The notes under the pieces are model-generated. The model was not told the origin of the DNA, searched no databases, and saw only the letters and a list, made by a program, of their open reading frames with translations. A stretch of DNA of 64,000 nt, taken from CAWIJJ01 sp963836405 (GTDB lineage: Bacteria; Acidobacteriota; Terriglobia; Bryobacterales; Bryobacteraceae). Below are positions 9,428-16,526 of the stretch, piece after piece. Made by a program: the position numbers and the translations under genes. How positions within the stretch are numbered: the first letter of the stretch is position 1; every line of letters begins with the position of its first letter. Where the stretch lies: assembly GCA_963836405.1 (NCBI GenBank), contig CAWIJL010000013.1, positions 62,001 to 126,000 of the forward strand. The letters are read 5' to 3'.

Positions 9428-9553
9428 CTATGCGGCCTTGGGGAGTCTTTTCTTCCTGGATGCCTTCACTTTCGATTCGAGAAGGTCGGCTGTGACGGCG
9501 CGCTGCGCGGCATTGTCCGGCTCGCGCCATCCAAGCATGGTCTGGCCGATCAT
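9428..9553 (-). CDS. Possible 41-residue ORF
   Basis: ATG 9553 to TAG 9428, ending LESKVKASRKKRLPKAA, just upstream of the gene starting at 9363. The frame stays protein-like upstream of its ATG (RLAKHHRAINFC), so it may be the tail of a longer broken gene. The basic C-terminus would suit a small DNA-binding protein. Weak support. Confidence 0.25.
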   Translation of the reverse strand: MIGQTMLGWREPDNAAQRAVTADLLESKVKASRKKRLPKAA

Positions 9554-9850
9554 ACAGAAGTTGATGGCTCGGTGGTGTTTCGCAAGCCGTGGTGTTTATG
9601 TGAAAACCCCTGGTATCGCGACGCGCTTTCCACCTTTTTTCCATGTCCGAAGCCTCTTTCGTCCCCCGGTTCATGCCGATTACCGTGACTCGGCATGATT
9701 CCAGCGTCCCGTTTTCCTTCATCGCTCTGCATGGGAATTCCACGCTGATGACTGGAGTTGAGGTGGCCGCGGCCAGGATTACCTCTAGCGTCGAGGAGTG
9801 CGGGCCGGATTTCAGGAATCCTGGACGGGGTTAATGGTGTGAGACGGAAG

Positions 9851-10039
9851 ATGGAAAAAGCGTCGCGCGCGCCACGTATTCGAAGGTTCCGCCACCCCCG
9901 AAGCGAGCCAGAACCGCTGGAAAGAGTCGCTGCAGTTCCAAAGTTCTATACTATCAACCTCTTGGAGGCGCTTCCTGCGCTTCAAGGAGAAACTGAGGCC
10001 AACCGATCAAACAAAGCCGTGGCCAGCGGCTACCACTGA
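9851..10039 (+). CDS. Possible 62-residue hypothetical protein
   Basis: Starts MEKASRAPRIRRFRHP and is strongly basic in its first third. It ends one base before the next small ORF (ATG 10041), which hints at coupling. No family recognised and the ribosome-binding site is poor. Confidence 0.25.
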   Translation: MEKASRAPRIRRFRHPRSEPEPLERVAAVPKFYTINLLEALPALQGETEANRSNKAVASGYH

Positions 10040-10040
10040 A

Positions 10041-10136
10041 ATGACGACAGAAGACCTCGGGAAGTTAGCCGGTTTCTGCGGCAAGTGCAAGATTCTTCGA
10101 GAGATGATCTGCCCAGCGGCATCGTTGCGGTCTTGA
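10041..10136 (+). CDS. Possible 31-residue Cys-containing peptide
   Basis: MTTEDLGKLAGFCGKCKILR, then REMICPAASLRS to TGA at 10136. A CxxC pair and a third Cys in so short a frame could be a small metal-binding peptide, but could also be chance. It follows the previous ORF at a 1-nt spacing. Confidence 0.2.
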   Translation: MTTEDLGKLAGFCGKCKILREMICPAASLRS

Positions 10137-10222
10137 ACGCTGAATTTCCTCCCTGACCGTCCTCGAACGGCCACTCACACTCCGGGTCCCGGGCTGCCCC
10201 TCAAGGAAGGTCACATAAGAAT

Positions 10223-10855
10223 ATGAAAACAAAGAAGAATGTAGATAAACGCGCACTCGTCCAGGTCCTCCGGGACAAAGGGCTCTCCGCCAGGAAGGCC
10301 ACTCAAGCGTTGAACACCATCCTCGATGCGTGGAAGCACGCCCTATGGTGCGGCGAAGAAGTCGAGGTGCCCGGGGGGATTCTGCAGGCCAAGATCACCA
10401 AGGGCCGGGAACAGGCCACGCTGCAGCTGTTTCAGAATATCTCATCCAAGGAGCCCCTGCTCCGCATGGTTCGGTATCCGGGAAGGCGCCGGGTGGTGAA
10501 GCTAATACCGGATCCCAATCTGCATTTACCACTGGATCCTCCGCCGCCACCACCACCGCTCCCATCTCTCCCACCTCTCCCGCCGCCTCCCCCGCCGCCG
10601 AAACCGGAGACCGCCGAGGAAATTGAAGAACGGCAGCTCGTCACCTGGTTGCTCCAGATCTCCAAGACTGCCGACGATCACACCATGCTCATCGTCCGCC
10701 GGGCGGTGGGGGCCCATCCGCGCGAACCCTGGCAGCGCCTGCCGTACAAACCTGGGGCGTTGCTGCGCCGCCTGCGGCAATTCAAGGACTGTGGTTGGCG
10801 GTTTTTGTCGCTGGAGACGTTGGCGCAGCAGATATCCGAACACTACTGGCTGTGA
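10223..10855 (+). CDS. HU/IHF-like domain with poly-proline linker and unknown C-terminus
   Basis: 210 residues. Residues 1-75 (RALVQVLRDKGLSARKATQA, LNTILDAWKHALWCGEEVEV, PGG) follow the pattern of the HU/IHF helical dimerisation half and first strand: an acidic/hydrophobic helix pair, then a Gly-rich turn. A run of prolines at about 107-128 separates this from a 75-residue C-terminal domain rich in Arg and Trp (REPWQRLPYKPGALLRRLRQ). Ordinary HU is about 90 residues and ends where this linker begins. It would bind DNA; the tail could recruit another protein. The next gene starts 25 nt downstream, suggesting a two-gene operon. Confidence 0.5.
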   Translation: MKTKKNVDKRALVQVLRDKGLSARKATQALNTILDAWKHALWCGEEVEVPGGILQAKITKGREQATLQLFQNISSKEPLLRMVRYPGRRRVVKLIPDPNLHLPLDPPPPPPPLPSLPPLPPPPPPPKPETAEEIEERQLVTWLLQISKTADDHTMLIVRRAVGAHPREPWQRLPYKPGALLRRLRQFKDCGWRFLSLETLAQQISEHYWL

Positions 10856-10879
10856 TTTCAAGAAAGGAATGACATTCCC

Positions 10880-11614
10880 ATGAAACAGAAGACATCCATC
10901 AACGAAAAAGCGCTGCTGTATCAGATTGAGTGTCTGCTCCGCTCGAACGGAACCAGCTCAGGGCCGGAGGTGCCGGTCTTGGCGTGCGCCGAGAGCGTAT
11001 ACCGATGGCTCATCTCCGAAATCGTTGCCGGGCGCCAGCCAACCGCCGGTGAGACCCGCGAATATTACGAGGCGCAATGGCAGCAGTCGGAGCTGTTCCA
11101 AAACGGCGCCGCCATTCCGGCGAAGCGGTACCAACGCCTGATCATGCAAGGCGTGCGGACATGCAGACGGCTGCGCGACTTGCTGTGGACCCATGAGATC
11201 TTGCAGCCCCTCGCCCAGTACGAACTTCCTGTCGATGGCGTGACGATCACCGGCGAATACGCGGTGCTGCGGTCCTCGCGACGAAAACTCGAAGCCTTTA
11301 TCCCCTACCTGCGGCACGAGGGCCTGAAACTGCGGCCTGTCATCCCGGACTTGGTGACATACGCACGCTGGCTAGACGCCGCCAATCGCCTGCCGCTGGA
11401 TGAATGGCGGGTGAGCCGGATCCACATCATGCACTACTGGGTCAGCCAGGATTTGACGGCCCTGCACCAGCCGGATACGGGGTTCGCCAGCCAGGCGCTG
11501 CGCGGCGCGGTGGGCGCCATCACCGGGCCGCCCTACCCGATAGTGGGGGAGCATTGCCTGGCCTGCCCCACTCATCACTGCAGGACTGCGGTCTACCACC
11601 GCTGCATCGCATGA
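10880..11614 (+). CDS. Unknown island protein with C-terminal Cys cluster (possibly PD-(D/E)XK-like)
   Basis: 244 residues, start supported by AGAAAGGAATGAC upstream of ATG 10880. The C-terminus holds CLACPTHHC (Cys 228, 231, 236) and another Cys near the end, a layout like the iron-sulfur Cys cluster that closes Cas4/AddB-type RecB nucleases. The stretch VIPDLVTYARWLDAA also resembles the helix after the catalytic Lys of that fold. However I cannot see an unambiguous D...ExK, so nuclease activity is not claimed. It follows the HU-like gene closely and probably works with it. Confidence 0.4.
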   Translation: MKQKTSINEKALLYQIECLLRSNGTSSGPEVPVLACAESVYRWLISEIVAGRQPTAGETREYYEAQWQQSELFQNGAAIPAKRYQRLIMQGVRTCRRLRDLLWTHEILQPLAQYELPVDGVTITGEYAVLRSSRRKLEAFIPYLRHEGLKLRPVIPDLVTYARWLDAANRLPLDEWRVSRIHIMHYWVSQDLTALHQPDTGFASQALRGAVGAITGPPYPIVGEHCLACPTHHCRTAVYHRCIA

Positions 11615-12002
11615 CCGCCGCCGCCCCGTCCCCACGCCGGTCTGGCCGGGCGGGCGCCTGGTGCGGATGGGCCATCTGCCGGCCTGGCCTGGCCCACGGA
11701 ACAGTCCAGATGTAGGTCATTATCCGGCAGATTCCCCGCACCCAGCCCAACCCGCAATGGAAGGAGAAGGATTGCGGACATAGAGACTGTTGCCGTGATC
11801 GCTATGTGAGATGACATCGTTGACATCCGGAGCTCGGAATGGCGCAAATCGGTCCATCCAAATCTGATGACCGCTCTCATTCAGCGGCCATGTGACTTTG
11901 TGTAGCAAAGGGTGTGTGAAATACGTGTGGCACTCCAGCGTTTTCCACAGATTTGTCGGTTTTGTAGCTTATAAAACACAATAACTTACGGGAGGTCAAT
12001 CC
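11615..12002. other. Intergenic, no gene recognised
   Basis: About 390 bp between the Cys-cluster protein and the second tRNA fragment. Frames on both strands lack protein character. It becomes AT-rich near 11930-12000, as is usual for attachment-site arms. Confidence 0.35.
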
Positions 12003-12035
12003 TATTCGCGGGTTCGAGCCCCGCCCGGCTCACCA
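12003..12035 (+). tRNA. tRNA 3' end fragment (T-arm, acceptor strand, CCA)
   Basis: T-arm GCGGG-TTCGAGC-CCCGC (12008-12024), acceptor 3' strand CCGGCTC (12025-12031), discriminator A and CCA (12033-12035). The complementary acceptor strand GAGCCGG is not found upstream, and no anticodon arm fits the 60 bases before it. The upstream sequence GGGAGGTC followed by ten unrelated bases hints that the break lies in the variable loop. The parent tRNA cannot be named. This is the right boundary marker of the island. Confidence 0.6.
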
Positions 12036-12577
12036 ATTCAATCATTTTAGAATCGCGATCTGGTTAATGTTAACCAGTACTGCTGGGACTACCAGCGGCG
12101 ACTTCCAGTGGGTCATGCTTTGACTTGGCACTTGCGCTTTCAGGGATTCTCGTAGCTTTCTGCGGTCTGTTGCTGCTGATTTCGGTGGCATCGTCCCTAC
12201 GTCCGGAGAAGGCCATCTTGGTTTCACCTGAGAGGATCCTCGGACTCTCCATCGAGCGTCACCGGCCGTTGCTCTGGCTGCTGTCCGACAAGAGACTGCG
12301 CCATCTGCGATTCCACGGCGGCCTTCTCCGAGATTCAGAATTCGCGCCCGGCGCTCCCAAATCTTCAGCCATGTCCTGAAATCGATGAGAACGGATTTCA
12401 GGGAGACATGTTACGCCCTGAAGTTAGTGATGTTGAATTCGCCTCAGGATCGTCCCGATCTGGCATCGGCGCTAGTTCGAGCGGAACTCACGTTTTCCTG
12501 CCGGGTGCTCATCGTGCAATTCCGGCTCTGGAGATATCGCTGCGGTTTGTCGTGATGCCGCAGAGGCTCCGCGGCTG
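12036..12577. other. Gap without recognisable gene
   Basis: About 540 bp between the tRNA fragment and the 3' end of the methylase-like gene. Plus-strand frames at 12125-12379 and 12408-12692 lack family features and codon structure. I see no repeat or clear terminator. Confidence 0.4.
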
Positions 12578-13492
12578 TCAATGCACCGTCGCGGGTTCCG
12601 TGACCCGGGGCGTGAAATCTTTGCGAGCCTGCCCGGCCTCCAGGAACTTGCCCACGAATAAAATATGCCGGTTCACCGGCAGATTCCGGTAATCGACCTC
12701 GGCCAGGAACCGTGAAACCGTACTCCCAATCACCCTCTGCTGCGTCCGGTCACCTGCATCGATGACCACGGCCACTGGCGTCTCGCCGGGATAGAAGCGT
12801 TTGAGTTGCGAGAACAGCCGTGCGTAATCCAGGTTCATGGTGTAGAACACCATCGTGCTGCCGGCCGCCATCAGTTTCTCGTTGACGTCCACGCGGCCCT
12901 GCCAATCGTCCATCGTGAGAATGACGCCGTTCGTGTCATAGCCGTAGGGCGGGCTCTTCTTCAACGCAGCGGTGGCGGCCTGGAAGGCTCCCACCCCGGG
13001 CACGATTTCCGTAGGCACACTGGGCGGCAGCATCTCCACGAACAAAGTCATTCCATACATCATCGGATCGCCGCTCTGCAGGCACGCCACCGTCTTGCCC
13101 GACTGAACGGCCGCGGCGATTCTCTCCGTCAACTGGCGCCGCAATCGTTCCAGTTGTTCCGCTTCCGTCCGCTGAGACGCGTTCTTGATGTTCTTGGGAT
13201 CGGCGCCGAAGAACTTCCTGAGGTTATGCGGCCACTCCCAGACCTCCTTCCCGGCGGCCAGGCCGGACCACATCTCTTTCACTGCGCCTTCTTCGGCCAT
13301 CAGAATATCCGCCTGCGCCACCACCTTCTGTGCCCGAAGTGTAATCAGATCGGGGGCCGTTCCCATGCCGACAAGGAAGAACTTACCCGGCTGGGTGGAC
13401 TGCGCAGTCAATACCCCGCTGGCAAGGGTCGCCAGCAATAGCGGCAAATACCGAACGAATGAGCGAATCATGAACAACAACCTCACAAACAT
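12578..13492 (-). CDS. Exported tetrapyrrole (precorrin) methylase-like protein
   Basis: 304 residues from ATG 13492, or 297 from ATG 13471 which gives a clean signal peptide (MIRSFVRYLPLLLATLASG, cleavage after TAQS). The body is a two-lobe tetrapyrrole methylase fold: GKFFLVGMGTAPDLITLRA at the start, the SAM-loop signature LQSGDPMMYGM and VPGVGAFQAATAAL, all matching CobM/CysG-type enzymes. Those enzymes use SAM in the cytoplasm, so a signal peptide is unexpected. It may bind a cofactor or metallo-tetrapyrrole in the periplasm rather than methylate. It belongs to a Mo/redox cluster reading the same way. Confidence 0.75.
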   Translation of the reverse strand: MFVRLLFMIRSFVRYLPLLLATLASGVLTAQSTQPGKFFLVGMGTAPDLITLRAQKVVAQADILMAEEGAVKEMWSGLAAGKEVWEWPHNLRKFFGADPKNIKNASQRTEAEQLERLRRQLTERIAAAVQSGKTVACLQSGDPMMYGMTLFVEMLPPSVPTEIVPGVGAFQAATAALKKSPPYGYDTNGVILTMDDWQGRVDVNEKLMAAGSTMVFYTMNLDYARLFSQLKRFYPGETPVAVVIDAGDRTQQRVIGSTVSRFLAEVDYRNLPVNRHILFVGKFLEAGQARKDFTPRVTEPATVH

Positions 13493-14855
13493 CGGATCGA
13501 TCGTGTGGAGTGCCTCCCCGCCCGGCGAGTTCGCGAGTATGGTACAAGCCAGTTATGCCAATCTCAGCAAGAAACCAGTTGAGCGGGAAGGTGGTGGATA
13601 TCCTGCTTGGAGATGTGATGGCCCATGTCACCGTGCGCGTGGGCAAGAACGTCATCGAAAGCGTCATTACGCGCCGCAGCGCTGAGGAACTCGGACTCAA
13701 GAAAGGCGACACGGTGAAAGCGGTCATCAAGTCCACCGAGGTAATGCTCCAGAAGGACTGAGCGGCTGGCCCGGCGGCCGCCCGACTGGCGGGCCACGGG
13801 TCGCTCCACCGGCGATCGTTCAGAAGTTCCTCATCGGTCAGGCTGCGCAGGAACTCGACGAGATCCCGCTTATCCGCGGGAGTGAGCGACAGTGGATGCA
13901 GGATTCGGCTCTTTGCCGCGTTCGCGCTCGCGCGCCCTCCGGCGGCGTAGTGGTCGACTACTTCCTCGAGCGTCGCGATGCTGCCGTCATGCATATATGG
14001 CGCCGTTACGGCAATGTTGCGGAGCGTCGGCGCGCGGAACTTTCCCGCGTCTTCGATCTTCCCGGTATGCCGCTCCAGCCCGGTGTTCGGCGCCCGATAC
14101 ACATCGTAGAACGCCGTGTTATGAAACTCCGGCTCGATCGGCGGGCCGCCCGCACAACGCACCGGTCCGCTGAAGTTCCAGCCCCCGTGGCATTGGAAGC
14201 ACCCGGCCTTCTCGCCCGAGAAGAATAGCCTCTCGCCCCGTTTGGCAGCGCGCGATAAGGCGGTCTCGTCGCCGCCATACCGGTACCGGTCATAGGGAGA
14301 TCGGGTCGAAATAATCGTGCGCTCAAAGGCTGCCAGCGCCTTGGTGAGGTTCTCGATTCGGAAAGGTTGGGAATCGCCGGGGAAAGCGGCGGCGAACAGC
14401 CGCACGTAAACGGCGTCGCGCCGCAGGTCGCCCAACGCCCGTTCCTCCTGGCCCTTCAGACCGAGTTCGACCGGTTCGGTGCCGAACATCGGTACCAGCG
14501 CCTGGTCCTCCAGTGCATCGAGCTTCGGGTCAGCCCACGTCAGAGCCGGCGCATACGCGACATTCACCAGGCTCATGCTGGAGCGTGGATGCAGTTGACC
14601 GGTCGTGCCCTTCGCCCGTGCCCGGCCGTCCGTGAATGCCAGTTCCTGCCGGTGGCAACTGGCGCACGATTCGCCGCCATTCACCGACAGGCGCGTGTCG
14701 TAAAACAGGTAGCGGCCCAGTTCCACCTTCTCCGCGCTCATGGGGTTGTTCTCGGGAACGTATGGGGCCGGAAATCCCTTCCTCAACTGCCAGTCGAAAG
14801 ATTGTGCGGCAGTTCCACCGGCCAGCAGAAGCAGCAGTGCGGCCGCCTCACGCAA
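13383..14855 (-). CDS. Dihaem cytochrome c peroxidase / MauG-like protein
   Basis: Likely start TTG 14855, overlapping the upstream stop and preceded by GGGGGCGA; it gives the leader REAAALLLLLAGGTAAQS. Two haem c sites are present, CASCH and CFQCH, with MHDGS near the end as the usual second-haem region of the CCP/MauG family. The enzyme would sit in the periplasm and reduce peroxide or oxidise a partner. The family normally ends soon after VEFLRSLTDEELLNDRRW (about 13800); here the frame stays open a further 400 nt to 13383 across the antisense mop gene. That tail lacks family character and a lost stop or a 3' frameshift is suspected. Confidence 0.8.
   Translation of the reverse strand: MREAAALLLLLAGGTAAQSFDWQLRKGFPAPYVPENNPMSAEKVELGRYLFYDTRLSVNGGESCASCHRQELAFTDGRARAKGTTGQLHPRSSMSLVNVAYAPALTWADPKLDALEDQALVPMFGTEPVELGLKGQEERALGDLRRDAVYVRLFAAAFPGDSQPFRIENLTKALAAFERTIISTRSPYDRYRYGGDETALSRAAKRGERLFFSGEKAGCFQCHGGWNFSGPVRCAGGPPIEPEFHNTAFYDVYRAPNTGLERHTGKIEDAGKFRAPTLRNIAVTAPYMHDGSIATLEEVVDHYAAGGRASANAAKSRILHPLSLTPADKRDLVEFLRSLTDEELLNDRRWSDPWPASRAAAGPAAQSFWSITSVDLMTAFTVSPFLSPSSSALRRVMTLSMTFLPTRTVTWAITSPSRISTTFPLNWFLAEIGITGLYHTRELAGRGGTPHDRSDVCEVVVHDSLIRSVFAAIAGDPCQRGIDCAVHPAG
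13555..13761 (+). CDS. Mop/TOBE molybdate-binding protein (molbindin-like)
   Basis: 68 residues from ATG 13555 (MPISARNQLSGKVVDILLGD). The SARNQLSGKV start, AHVTVRVGKN, VITRRSAEELGLKKGD and the ending VKAVIKSTEVMLQKD match the Mop/TOBE domain almost end to end. Such proteins assemble into rings that hold molybdate or tungstate oxyanions in the cytoplasm. It is the only plus-strand gene in the cluster and lies antisense to the run-on 3' part of the peroxidase frame. The upstream neighbour is the divergent methylase-like gene, 62 bp away, so a shared promoter region is likely. Confidence 0.85.
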   Translation: MPISARNQLSGKVVDILLGDVMAHVTVRVGKNVIESVITRRSAEELGLKKGDTVKAVIKSTEVMLQKD

Positions 14856-15966
14856 GCGTCGCCCCCGTATGATGTGTCTCGTAGCCGGCCTGCATCTCGA
14901 GCTTTCGCCGCAAGGAAGCGCGCTGCAGCGTGTCGAGTAGCACACGAACGCCGGGCAGTTGCAGAGCCTCGCGCCTGAGCGCGAAGTCGAACCGCTCCTG
15001 TTGCAGCGGCACGAACGACAACCCGAATGCGCGCGCCGCGGACCGCGTGGCGATGCAGCAATCCGCTTCGCCGCCGAAGACCGAGTATGCAGCCGCGAGA
15101 TGGCCGCCCGCCATGCGGTCGTAGCCCGCGATCCGCTTGGCTGTCAGGCCGGCCTCTCCCAGCAGTCGATCGAGCAGCACGCGGCTGCCCGACCCAGCTT
15201 CGCGGTTCACAATGCGCACGCCGCGCCTGGCCAGGTCCTCCGCAGTGCGAATGTGGTGCGGGTTCTCGGGAGCGGTGACGAAGCCTTCCTCCCAATGGGC
15301 GAAGGTGACTACCGTAAGATCCTCACCGGCAAACTCGCTCCGCAGGAACGGCAGGTTGTAGTCGCCCGATTCCGGATCGCGCAAGTGTGTTCCCGCTACG
15401 TGGACCTTGCCTTCTTTCAGCCAGCGGAGCGCCAGGCGGCTGGAGGCTTCAGCCGCTACCAGCTCGACGCCGCCTTCGCGCGCCATCTGGGACGCCAGAA
15501 ACCCGATCGCGGGATCGCAGCCTGCCACCACCACCCGCTTCCCCCGGTCCGGCGCGTCCGGAAAGGCAAGCAGTTCCGCTATGGCTCTTCGGCCGGTCTT
15601 GGTCAGCACGCCATCGGCATCGGGCAGGAAGTAGGGAGCCGGCCTGGCCGGTACCGCCACCTGGTGGGTTCCGACGTCGCTGATGCGTACCGGCAACCCC
15701 GGCTTGGCGGGCGTCGCCGACAGGACCTCAGCCTTAAGCTTCGAGTCCTTCGCCGCGGGGCTGCTCGACAGCCGGAAAATTTCTTCCACGGGGACTTCCA
15801 GAACGCTCGCCAAACGAAGCGAGACGGTGGTGTTCGGGACGTACGACCCGCTTTCGATCGCATAGATCGTCTGGCGGCTCACGCCCGTCCGCCTGGCCAA
15901 CTCCGCGGCGCCGATGCCGCGCGCCTGGCGGATTGTGCCCAGTTGATTGGTGACACGTTCGGTCAT
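14848..15966 (-). CDS. XRE helix-turn-helix regulator with PBP-like ligand domain
   Basis: 372 residues. Residues 8-65 are an XRE/Cro-type helix-turn-helix (LARRTGVSRQTIYAIESGSY). Residues about 140-350 form a periplasmic-binding-protein-like fold: VVVAGCDPAIGFLASQM, VHVAGTHLRDPESGDYNLP, RIVNREAGSGSRVLLDRLL and GGEADCCIATRSAA. The combination is the PBP-like (PF12727-type) family often linked to molybdate or molybdopterin genes. It probably senses an oxyanion or cofactor and controls this cluster. ATG 15966 directly follows the stop of the SUOX-like gene (TAAATG), and its own stop overlaps the peroxidase start. Confidence 0.85.
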   Translation of the reverse strand: MTERVTNQLGTIRQARGIGAAELARRTGVSRQTIYAIESGSYVPNTTVSLRLASVLEVPVEEIFRLSSSPAAKDSKLKAEVLSATPAKPGLPVRISDVGTHQVAVPARPAPYFLPDADGVLTKTGRRAIAELLAFPDAPDRGKRVVVAGCDPAIGFLASQMAREGGVELVAAEASSRLALRWLKEGKVHVAGTHLRDPESGDYNLPFLRSEFAGEDLTVVTFAHWEEGFVTAPENPHHIRTAEDLARRGVRIVNREAGSGSRVLLDRLLGEAGLTAKRIAGYDRMAGGHLAAAYSVFGGEADCCIATRSAARAFGLSFVPLQQERFDFALRREALQLPGVRVLLDTLQRASLRRKLEMQAGYETHHTGATLA

Positions 15967-16458
15967 TTATTTCCGCAGTAGAACCACTTCCAGCTTCGTC
16001 ACCATACGGATGGAGCGGGCGGCGCGCTTGTCCTTCGGCGCTATCAGCCGGAATGGGCCCTGCGCGCCGGTCAGAGGCTTTCCATCGGCCGAATCCGCCA
16101 GCAGAACCGGATTGTCGGTGAACACCGGGTCGAGTTCCGCCAGCGAGAACACGACCTCATAGCCGTCCTGCGCTTGGGCCCGAAGATAGCCGGCCAGAGC
16201 CTTGCCGCGCAGTTCCGTACCCGTCGGCGCCTGGGCTTTCTTCAGAATCTCGTGCAGCCATACGCCCTGATAGGTCACCGCGATGCCGTCGCTGCTGGTT
16301 TCCACGCTCGCGCGGGGCAGGGCGGCCAGATCCGCCGCGCTCAGGCGCAGGGGCTGTTTGACGTCGCCCGTGACCTCCAGAGTGGGCGCCGGCGATTGGG
16401 CGAATGCCGCCAGGCCGGCCAACACGAAGACAAGCCAGAACCGTTGAGAGATCCACAT
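15967..16458 (-). CDS. Small exported molybdopterin-oxidoreductase-domain protein (SUOX-like)
   Basis: 163 residues from ATG 16458, chosen because MWISQRFWLVFVLAGLAAFA is a clean signal peptide; an in-frame ATG exists at 16518. LEVTGDVKQPLRLSAADLAA, YQGVWLHEILKKA, DGYEVVFSLAELD and GPFRLIAPKDKRAARSIR match the sulfite-oxidase-like Moco domain as found in short periplasmic proteins. The Cys ligand typical of true sulfite oxidases is not present, so it may bind but not use Moco. It is the first gene of the minus-strand operon with the XRE-PBP regulator and the peroxidase. Confidence 0.75.
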   Translation of the reverse strand: MWISQRFWLVFVLAGLAAFAQSPAPTLEVTGDVKQPLRLSAADLAALPRASVETSSDGIAVTYQGVWLHEILKKAQAPTGTELRGKALAGYLRAQAQDGYEVVFSLAELDPVFTDNPVLLADSADGKPLTGAQGPFRLIAPKDKRAARSIRMVTKLEVVLLRK

Positions 16459-16526
16459 ACAGGACAGCGTTAGCTTATCACGACGAACGAAGTGGTACTG
16501 TATCGAAGACAGTGTCATGTATATAA

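Larger units (their letters stand above)
6832..12035. mobile_element. Probable integrative genomic island
   Basis: The interval starts with a tRNA-Asn 3' fragment beside a tyrosine integrase and ends with a second tRNA 3' fragment on the other strand. Inside are the integrase, several genes of unknown or weak assignment, an HU-like protein and a possible PD-(D/E)XK-like protein. There are no housekeeping genes. The two tRNA fragments are from different tRNAs and face each other, so the island is either two merged elements or a rearranged one. Boundaries are inferred. Confidence 0.55.

Noticed and set aside
10536..10610. Repetitive CCGCCGCCACC sequence as a CRISPR or tandem repeat
   Set aside because: It encodes a poly-proline stretch within an open frame, and no spacer structure or regular unit is present.
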